Positions 57,938 to 64,000 of a stretch of 64,000 bases of DNA are shown in pieces; position 1 is the stretch's first letter, and every line of letters begins with the position of its first letter. Where the stretch lies: contig NZ_JAUXYL010000049.1 in NCBI RefSeq assembly GCF_030694375.1, positions 186,001 to 250,000 of the forward strand, read 5' to 3'. The notes beneath the pieces are model-generated. The model did not search any database and had not been told where the DNA came from. It saw only the letters and a program-made list of their open reading frames with translations. Both the position numbers and the translations under genes were made by a program. The DNA comes from Algoriphagus sp. (GTDB taxonomy: Bacteria; Bacteroidota; Bacteroidia; Cytophagales; Cyclobacteriaceae).

Positions 57938-60256
57938 TTAAAGATTTCTTGATTTCAATCTCAAACTATTCAACACCACCGAAACCGAACTAAACGCCAT
58001 CGCCGCACCGGCGATCATCGGATCGAGCAGGAATCCGTTGATAGGATAAAGTACTCCGGCCGCAATCGGAATTCCGATCAGGTTGTAGATAAAAGCCCAA
58101 AAGAGGTTTTGTTTGATTCCATTGACTGTCAAATGCGACAATCGGAAGGCTTGCGGAATTTTCTCCAAATCGGAAGTAATCAAAGTGATTTTGGCAACGT
58201 CCATGGCTATATCCGAGCCGTGGCCCATAGCAATGCTCACGTCCGCCTGTGCCAAAGCCTCTGAGTCGTTGATTCCGTCACCAACCATGGCCACGATCTT
58301 TCCTTTTTCCTGCAGATTTTTTACAAACTGGGATTTGTCGGATGGCATCACCTCTGCCCGAAAGTCGCGAATTCCAACTTCATGAGCCACGGCAGTTGCA
58401 GTTTGGCGATTGTCGCCGGTAAGCATAAAAACTTCAATACCCGAGTTCTGGAGCTTTAGAATGGCAGATTTTGAACTCGCCTTGATCTGATCCCGGATTC
58501 CCAAAATTGCCAAAGCTTGGGTTTCATCGGCAAACCAAATCACGGTTTGAGCTTCCTTACTCCATTCTTTCGCTCTTGACTCCAGTTCAGGAGTAATTGC
58601 TATCCGGTTTTCTTTCAACAGATTCTCATTGCCTACGAAATAGGATTTTCCTTCAAAATTACCTTTGACGCCCCTTCCAGTGACACTCTGAAAATCCTCA
58701 ATATTCACTCCTTCGATTTCTTTTTCTTTGAGGTATTTGACCACCGCTTCGGCAAGGGGATGTTCGGATTTGGATTCCAATGAGTGAAGGATTTGTAAAT
58801 AGTAAGTGGTGAGAGGTAAGTGGTGGTCTACGATACTACTTACTACTAACTGTTTACCACTTACATCCTGACCATTACCAACTATAAACTGGGATTGTTC
58901 ACTGCTCACTGAGTCTGTCCACTGCATACTGACCACTGCCGGTTTTCCTTCAGTAATCGTTCCTGTTTTATCCAAAATCAGGGCATTTACCCGATGTCCA
59001 AGCTCAAGACTTTCTGCATCGCGAATCAGTATTTGGTTTTCGGCTCCTTTGCCTACACCCACCATGATGGCAGTTGGCGTGGCCAATCCCAAGGCACAGG
59101 GACAGGCGATGACTAAGACAGAAACTGAAGCGAGAAGCGCATGAGAAAAGGCATTTTCACCACCTACAACCATCCAAACTCCAAATGTCAACAGGGCAAT
59201 CAGGATCACTATCGGAACAAAGATGCCGGCAATTTTATCTACCAACTTTTGGACGGGTGCTTTACTGCCTTGAGCTTCCTGCACCCTTTTGATGATCTGA
59301 GAGAGCAGGGTAGAGGCCCCCACTTTTACTGCCTCGATCTGCAAGCTTCCTTTTTGGTTGATTGTTCCGGCAAAGACTTCGGCACTGACTGATTTTTCAA
59401 CCGGCACAGGTTCACCGCTAATCATGCTTTCGTCGATGAATGAACTTCCTTCAAGGACCTTACCGTCAACAGGTATTTTTTCTCCCGGCTTGATCAGGAT
59501 TCGATCACCTAAAGCCACCTCTTCGATCTTGATTTCCTGTGGCTTTCCTTCACGGATTAGTGTGAGTGTTTTAGACTGAAGTCCCATTAGTTTCCTCAGC
59601 GCGGTTCCGGTACTGGATTTGGCTCGCTCCTCCAATACCTTTCCGAAGGAAATGAAGACAATAATCACTGTCGCAGCTTCATAATATACATGCGGATGAA
59701 TGCCCCGAATGTGCCAAAACTCAGGGAAAATCGTGTTGAATGCGGAGAAAATAAAGGCGATTCCCGTACTCAAGGCTACGAGTGTGTCCATGTTAGCTTT
59801 GCGATGCTTAGCTTGCTTCCAAGCATTCGTGTAGAAGTGGCTTCCAAAATAAAAGAGAACAGGAATCGAAAGCACCAAACTGATCCATCTGCCGGGTTCC
59901 CAATCCATGAAGAACATCCCCAAAATAAAGACAGGAAAGGCCAAAAGTGCCGCGCCAATGGTTTGCTTTTTTACGGCTTCATATTTCTTTTCCTGCTCCT
60001 CCTTTACTGATTCACTTACTTCCTTGTCACTGATGATCAATCCATAGCCGATATCTTCTAATGCCTTATTCAGTGCATCGGGATTGGTCGAGTCGTCAAA
60101 TTCAACTTGTACCGTGTTGGTAGCGAAGTTGACTGAGGCGGATTTTACGCCATCGGTATGTTGCAGGATGGTCTCGACGCTGGAGGCGCAAGCCGCGCAG
60201 GTCATGCCCGTGACGGGGAAGGTTTGCTTTTGAATTTGTGCTTCTGAGATTTCCAT
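57938..60256 (-). CDS. copA: Cu(I)-translocating P1B ATPase with a repeat-derived insert
   Basis: The 772-residue ATPase has one N-terminal HMA domain (FPVTGMTCAACASSVETI, C20/C23), the transmembrane CPC at about 384-386 (VIACPCALGLATPTAIM), the phosphorylation loop DKTGTITEGKP near 428, SEHPLAEAV for nucleotide binding, and GDGINDSEALAQADV and MGHGSD later. It exports Cu(I) from the cytosol. Between DKTGTITEGKPAVVSM and the SEHPLA helix there is a stretch of about 45 residues (about 441-487), more than 20 longer than usual, that appears to come from a degenerate AGTnAGTGG-type repeat. The frame is kept. It lies between an HMA-AraC regulator and a small HMA protein. Confidence 0.95.
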   Translation of the reverse strand: MEISEAQIQKQTFPVTGMTCAACASSVETILQHTDGVKSASVNFATNTVQVEFDDSTNPDALNKALEDIGYGLIISDKEVSESVKEEQEKKYEAVKKQTIGAALLAFPVFILGMFFMDWEPGRWISLVLSIPVLFYFGSHFYTNAWKQAKHRKANMDTLVALSTGIAFIFSAFNTIFPEFWHIRGIHPHVYYEAATVIIVFISFGKVLEERAKSSTGTALRKLMGLQSKTLTLIREGKPQEIKIEEVALGDRILIKPGEKIPVDGKVLEGSSFIDESMISGEPVPVEKSVSAEVFAGTINQKGSLQIEAVKVGASTLLSQIIKRVQEAQGSKAPVQKLVDKIAGIFVPIVILIALLTFGVWMVVGGENAFSHALLASVSVLVIACPCALGLATPTAIMVGVGKGAENQILIRDAESLELGHRVNALILDKTGTITEGKPAVVSMQWTDSVSSEQSQFIVGNGQDVSGKQLVVSSIVDHHLPLTTYYLQILHSLESKSEHPLAEAVVKYLKEKEIEGVNIEDFQSVTGRGVKGNFEGKSYFVGNENLLKENRIAITPELESRAKEWSKEAQTVIWFADETQALAILGIRDQIKASSKSAILKLQNSGIEVFMLTGDNRQTATAVAHEVGIRDFRAEVMPSDKSQFVKNLQEKGKIVAMVGDGINDSEALAQADVSIAMGHGSDIAMDVAKITLITSDLEKIPQAFRLSHLTVNGIKQNLFWAFIYNLIGIPIAAGVLYPINGFLLDPMIAGAAMAFSSVSVVLNSLRLKSRNL

Positions 60257-60389
60257 GCTACAAAGTACGGCAGGATAAGCAGCAAGACTATTACAAAGTT
60301 TTGTAGGAGATTTATAAAATTTTGATGGATGCGAAGGTAAAAAGGTAGGGAAGCCGCGAAGCAGGGAAGTTTGGAATCCGGGTTTGAGA

Positions 60390-60950
60390 TTATACCTGAT
60401 CCAGGCTGGTTCTTTTGCCTGAATGGTTACGCTTGAATTCGGAAGGGGTCATTCCCGTTTCTTTTTTGAATTGGGCGGAGAGGTAGGCCACGCTACTGTA
60501 GCCCAACTTGAAAGCGATTTCGCTGAGATTGAGTTGATCGTAAAAAAGTAACTCTTTTACCCGTTCGATTTTCTGTCGGGTGATATACCGCTCAATGGTG
60601 ATTCCCTCCACTTGGGAAAAAAGTCTACTTAAGGAAGTGTATTCATGATCCAGCTTTTCTGCAAGAAATGTGGAGAAATTCTCGCCCAAGTTTTGATCTG
60701 CATGATGGATTTGTTCGATAAGCAGTGATTTGATTTGAGAGATCAAAGCGGAGTTTTTTGACTCCAGAATTTCAAATCCTTTAGCATCAAGTGAGGCGGA
60801 AAGACGTGTTTTTTTATCAATGGAAAGTGGGGACCTCAGTTGAACTTTGCCGAGGACAATGGATTCATAGGGAATATCCAACAGGTCAAGGGACTGCTTC
60901 ACCGCTTCAATACAGCGCGGACAAACCATATTTTTAATCAAAATTTCCAT
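60390..60950 (-). CDS. AraC-type regulator with N-terminal HMA-like domain
   Basis: This encodes 186 residues. The N-terminal 70 resemble an HMA domain (MEILIKNMVCPRCIEAVKQS, metal-binding CPRC at 10-13; GKVQLRSPL; LDAKGFEIL). A short linker leads into an AraC helix-turn-helix pair at about 105-186 (ITIERYITRQKIERVKELLF, LSEIAFKLGYSSVAYLSAQF, TGMTPSEFKRNH). The natural reading is a copper-sensing regulator that controls CopA, 133 bp downstream, and perhaps itself. The CPRC differs from MxCxxC of CopZ by V before C. It starts 30 bp after the antiporter stop, so it could also be co-transcribed with that gene. Confidence 0.88.
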   Translation of the reverse strand: MEILIKNMVCPRCIEAVKQSLDLLDIPYESIVLGKVQLRSPLSIDKKTRLSASLDAKGFEILESKNSALISQIKSLLIEQIHHADQNLGENFSTFLAEKLDHEYTSLSRLFSQVEGITIERYITRQKIERVKELLFYDQLNLSEIAFKLGYSSVAYLSAQFKKETGMTPSEFKRNHSGKRTSLDQV

Positions 60951-60980
60951 AACATGTCTTTTTTTTAAAAATACCGAGTA

Positions 60981-63155
60981 TTACTTTTTTCCGAAAAGCT
61001 TGGAAACTGTTGTTTTAAAGTTGGCATAATGCTCAGCGGGAGTTTGAAAAGGTGTGAAAATAGCCTCTGCATGGGAGGGAATCTCCTGATCAAAACCCGC
61101 CTGCATGGGATAGATCAGGATGTAATTATTTGTTTGATAGTATTTATTAAGGTATTTGGGAATCTTCTTCATGATTGGGTCATAAGAAAGCCCATTTTTC
61201 CTGCTTAAAACCACAATTAAAGCATCGTTGGTTTTCAAATCCCTTGAGATAATCAGGAAATCTTCCCAATCTTCAAATGGAACGTAGTCCACAGGAAGAT
61301 CCTGTCTCTTCTGAACTTGCTTGATGTAACCAATAGTTTCTCCGGTAGCATAAAAAACAAGTTTGGCACCTGTATTCGATCCGATGTTCCAAATTCTCAG
61401 AAGCCAGAAAACAAACCCCATTTCCTTTTCAGCATTGGGAGGAAGCACAACCAGGTATTTGTTGACGGTATTGAGTGGTTGGAAATTTTTATAAATGAAT
61501 GTAGTGATGTTACAGTTTTTGAGTATTCCTTCTGTAAGTTGACCCAGAAATGATCCCGATAAGTCCCGTTGATTGTGAAGTCCCAGAATCATATCCGTTG
61601 CTTTGTTTTCTTTGACTACGCTGGTGATCCCGTTGATGATATCGGAATCGTAGCGGATCAGTTCGGTGAGAATATTATCTGTACCGGCTGCAATTACAGA
61701 GGCTTTTTCCAGCAATTTTTTCGCTGCTTTTTCTTTGGATTCATCCTTGGCATTAGAGGGGACAATGTTCAGGGCAAGCAGGGAATTTTTTGATTTTTTT
61801 TGTTTGATAGTGATTCCTAAGTTGATCAACTCCTCCATATTCTCAGGATAATTGATCGGAATGAGGATCTTTTCCTGGCGGGCTTCGGTATCCTCTTCTT
61901 CATTATTCGCCTCCTCTTCAATTGCCAAAGCGATAGCACCTTTTTGGGCAACAAACGAAGCCATAGTGCAGGTTACCAAAATCATGAGGATGGTTCCGTT
62001 TAAGACACTTTCACCCAATAATCTGATGGGTTGGCCATCCGGGCTTTCACCAAGAATGATATTGTAGCCTACCAAAACAGCCGCTAGGGTGGCAGCCGCT
62101 TGGGCATTGCTCAATCCGAATATCACATTGCGTTGGGCAACCGAAAAATTAAAAGCTTTTTGAGTCAAAAAGGCGGCTAAGAATTTTGCCAAAGTAGCGA
62201 CAACAGTCATGATCAATGCCACTGTGATGGTTTCCCATCCAATGAAAAAGACTCTAAAGTCAATCAACATGCCTACACCGATCAGGAAAAATGGAATGAA
62301 CAGTGCATTTCCTACAAATTCGATCCGGTTCATCAGTGCGGAAGTATGAGGAATCAGGCGATTGAGTGCAAGTCCCGCGAGGAAGGCTCCGATGATGGCT
62401 TCAATTCCCGCTGCCTCGGCAAGGAAGGCAGCTAAAAAGACCATTCCCAAGACAAAGATATATTGGGAAATGTTGTCGGAATTTTTGGTGAAAAACCATC
62501 TTCCCAAAATGGGAAAAACAAACCAGACCACTGAAGCGAAAATGCTAAACGATACAATCAGGCGAATCCAAAATTCTGAGTTGATTTCGCCTTTAGTCAT
62601 GCCAACAATCACGGCCAATACCAAAAGGGCCAGGGTATCAGTGATCATCGTTCCTCCCACAGTAATATTTACTGCTTTGTTTTTGGTAACTCCCAACTTA
62701 CTGATAATCGGGTAGGCAATCAATGTGTGCGAGGCAAACATACTGGCGAGGAGAACCGAAGTATTCAAAGGGAAATTCAAAACATAAAGACCTGTCAATG
62801 TTCCCAAAGTCATGGGTATCAAAAATGTCAGCATCCCGAAAATCAAACTCTTTTTGCTGTTTTTTTTGAAATCGGCCAAATCGATTTCAAGACCTGCCAA
62901 GAACATGATATACAGCAAGCCTACAGTTCCAAACAACACCACACTGCTGTCTCTTTCCAAGAGATTTATTCCGTTGGGTCCAATGACCGCTCCGGCAATG
63001 ATCAATCCGATGAGTTGAGGGATTTTAAATTTATTAAGGATAATCGGGGCAAAAAGGATGATAAAAAGAATGGAAGAAAAAATCAGCACCGGATTCCCCC
63101 AGGGTAATGAAAAGTTCAAATCAGCTAGGAGTACAAAAGAATAGGTCATGGTCAA
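60981..63155 (-). CDS. CPA2-type Na+/K+:H+ antiporter with UspA-like tail
   Basis: This is a 724-residue protein. The first 400 residues form about 13 helices of a monovalent cation:proton antiporter (KIPQLIGLIIAGAVIGPNGI, LLYIMFLAGLEIDLADFKKN, GAFLAGLALNRLIPH, FGLSNAQAAATLAAVLVGYN). The cytoplasmic tail has a UspA-like region (about 420-580; KILIPINYPENMEELINLGI, SVIAAGTDNILTEL, TDMILGLHNQRDLSGSFLGQ) and a second similar part (AKLVFYATGETIGY). No TrkA-N/RCK domain is seen. It probably exchanges Na+ or K+ for H+. The next gene on this strand is the HMA-AraC regulator. Confidence 0.92.
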   Translation of the reverse strand: MTMTYSFVLLADLNFSLPWGNPVLIFSSILFIILFAPIILNKFKIPQLIGLIIAGAVIGPNGINLLERDSSVVLFGTVGLLYIMFLAGLEIDLADFKKNSKKSLIFGMLTFLIPMTLGTLTGLYVLNFPLNTSVLLASMFASHTLIAYPIISKLGVTKNKAVNITVGGTMITDTLALLVLAVIVGMTKGEINSEFWIRLIVSFSIFASVVWFVFPILGRWFFTKNSDNISQYIFVLGMVFLAAFLAEAAGIEAIIGAFLAGLALNRLIPHTSALMNRIEFVGNALFIPFFLIGVGMLIDFRVFFIGWETITVALIMTVVATLAKFLAAFLTQKAFNFSVAQRNVIFGLSNAQAAATLAAVLVGYNIILGESPDGQPIRLLGESVLNGTILMILVTCTMASFVAQKGAIALAIEEEANNEEEDTEARQEKILIPINYPENMEELINLGITIKQKKSKNSLLALNIVPSNAKDESKEKAAKKLLEKASVIAAGTDNILTELIRYDSDIINGITSVVKENKATDMILGLHNQRDLSGSFLGQLTEGILKNCNITTFIYKNFQPLNTVNKYLVVLPPNAEKEMGFVFWLLRIWNIGSNTGAKLVFYATGETIGYIKQVQKRQDLPVDYVPFEDWEDFLIISRDLKTNDALIVVLSRKNGLSYDPIMKKIPKYLNKYYQTNNYILIYPMQAGFDQEIPSHAEAIFTPFQTPAEHYANFKTTVSKLFGKK

Positions 63156-63633
63156 TGTTTTTCCAGATACTAAGCTAGGTTGTTATGCGCTTCCTTTTAT
63201 AAAATGCCACAGGATCTTTTAATATTATTGTTTTCACATACGAAAAACTCACAAAGTTCAAGCTCAAATTTTAGGATTTAATTTAAGAAAAAACACGTTT
63301 GATAAAATAGACCCCAGCCTAATTTAAGCCTCATTGACCTGCGAGAAAAGACTGTTTCAGAAACTACAATCCCGATCCGCTATTTCGGCTTAAACTGTAA
63401 ATAACCTCCCTTCAAAATTTGAAGACTTAGATGGCTTTGCCTAATGACAAGGGATTTGACTTGGGAGAAAAACACAAAATGAGATTTTTATAATTGAATA
63501 TCAGTAAATTATGTAGTTACATTAAAAATACTACTAAAAAATCGTACCATTATTCAGTTTCAATCGTATCAAGAATTAATCAAAAAAAGCTAAAACTTTC
63601 TTTTTGATTGATTTTGGTTTAATGAAAACAAAG
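63156..63633. other. Intergenic region upstream of the antiporter
   Basis: No supported gene lies in these 478 bp. Open frames are short (at most about 25 codons) with no start context or composition that would support them. The DNA is AT-rich and without clear repeats. The antiporter promoter should be within the first 150 bp, but no exact TAnnTTTG box was found on the minus strand. Confidence 0.5.
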
Positions 63634-63658
63634 ATCCGGGTTGATGGCCCGGATTTTT
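63634..63658. terminator. Hairpin terminator behind the madM-like gene
   Basis: ATCCGGG (63634-63640), a 7-nt loop and CCCGGAT (63648-63654) form the stem. A five-T run follows on the plus strand, and a weaker one (CTTTGTTTTC) on the minus strand. It lies 95 bp past the madM-like stop, the only gene near, so it probably acts on the minus strand or both. Confidence 0.6.
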
Positions 63659-63748
63659 GTTTTTGGAGCAAATGAACCAATCCTCTCCGACCACCTGCTT
63701 CAGCCTTAATTTATCCATCAGTTAGGATGGTAGACTTTTTGACCCAAA

Positions 63749-64000
63749 TTAAAAGATCCAGTCTAGCATAAGGAAAAATAGTGAAGGGCATACCAAGCAT
63801 CCTAAACCCGTGTAAAAAGTAGCTGTGACGGCGCCATAGGGAACTAATTTAGGATCTGTCGCTGCCAACCCCGCTGCCACTCCGCTGGAAGTGCCCATGA
63901 TTCCCCCAAATGCCATGGCAGCAGAAGGAGTGCTGAGACCTATTTTTGAGGCTAAAATTGGGGTGAAAATGGTGACCGCGATTGTTTTGACCACACCTGT
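63749..64000 (-). CDS. madM: Malonate transporter MadM-like subunit (C-terminal part; 5' end off window)
   Basis: The frame is open to the right edge, so only the last 83 residues are seen. They comprise helices with TPILASKIGLSTPSAAMAF, GGIMGTSSGVAAGLAATDPK and LVPYGAVTATFYTGLGCLVC. The SGVAAGLAATDPKLVPYGA..TGLGC string is what I recall from the end of MadM, the larger subunit of the MadLM malonate:Na+ symporter. The match is from memory. MadL should be upstream, beyond the window. No malonate-processing genes are in view. Confidence 0.7.
   Translation of the reverse strand, partial: TGVVKTIAVTIFTPILASKIGLSTPSAAMAFGGIMGTSSGVAAGLAATDPKLVPYGAVTATFYTGLGCLVCPSLFFLMLDWIF

Noticed and set aside
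58794..58935. Assembly error in copA
   Set aside because: The frame is kept through about 140 bp and the composition matches known Bacteroidota repeat DNA; an error is possible but not needed to explain it.
1..64000. Integrated phage, IS element or conjugative element
   Set aside because: No integrase, transposase, relaxase, capsid or tail gene is seen on either strand, and gene content is mostly housekeeping or envelope.

Overview
The window reads as a chromosomal stretch of a Gram-negative Bacteroidota, most likely an aerobic Cytophagales of the Cyclobacteriaceae type (Algoriphagus-like). That placement rests on several things seen here: a carboxypeptidase-D-like/plug TonB-dependent receptor, a type IX secretion (T9SS) C-terminal sorting domain, a DUF5916 outer-membrane protein, paired DUF3526 ABC permeases, a propeller-HEAT-cytochrome c lipoprotein, and promoters of the Bacteroidota form TTG-N19-TAnnTTTG. 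I see no rRNA operon, CRISPR array, transposase, integrase or prophage genes. Both window edges cut genes: a TonB receptor on the left and a madM-like transporter on the right. The genus-level guess is inference.

Layout. 1-11.4 kb: TonB receptor divergent from an Rrf2 regulator, then a left-pointing series (CNNM/CorC membrane protein, a 37-residue Lys-rich protein, cyclophilin, cytochrome c lipoprotein, 7-TM protein, an 886-residue propeller-HEAT-cytochrome c, small membrane proteins, DgkA-type lipid kinase). 11.7-16.1 kb: a barrel-less plug/MG2 protein, a coiled-coil protein, and about 1 kb of non-coding DNA with a cluster of short hairpins. 16.1-22.9 kb: an exported M28 peptidase and three tandem amidohydrolase paralogues, two of which lack the metal-binding histidines. 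23.1-28.9 kb: a tightly packed five-gene operon (receiver-only response regulator, membrane HEAT protein, processive-type GT2, TPR plus YaiO-type outer-membrane barrel, unknown anchored protein) that looks like an exopolysaccharide synthesis and export machine; an LTA-synthase-like enzyme abuts it on the other strand.

31-43 kb is mostly housekeeping: methyltransferase, DUF3253, msrA, a Bacteroidota protein whose C-terminus looks like a nucleoside phosphorylase, M20 amidohydrolase, sugar-phosphate isomerase, tRNA-Asp, accA, MBL hydrolase, patatin, PlsC and trpS. Directly behind tRNA-Asp lies a 91-bp tandem array in which the tRNA 3' tail plus terminator is copied five more times, with a palindromic insert in each complete copy.

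44-64 kb: a 1427-residue T9SS cargo with a threefold internal repeat and a nucleoside-hydrolase-like partner; divergent gcdH and kynA (tryptophan catabolism); a DUF5916 protein and a two-permease ABC transporter apparently in one transcription unit under a tandem inverted-repeat operator; a copper module (HMA-AraC regulator, CopA, small HMA protein); a CPA2-type antiporter with UspA-like tail; and the end of a malonate-transporter-like gene. The most promising candidates for new biology are the exopolysaccharide operon, the tRNA-tail array, the metal-less amidohydrolases and the repeat-derived insert in CopA.
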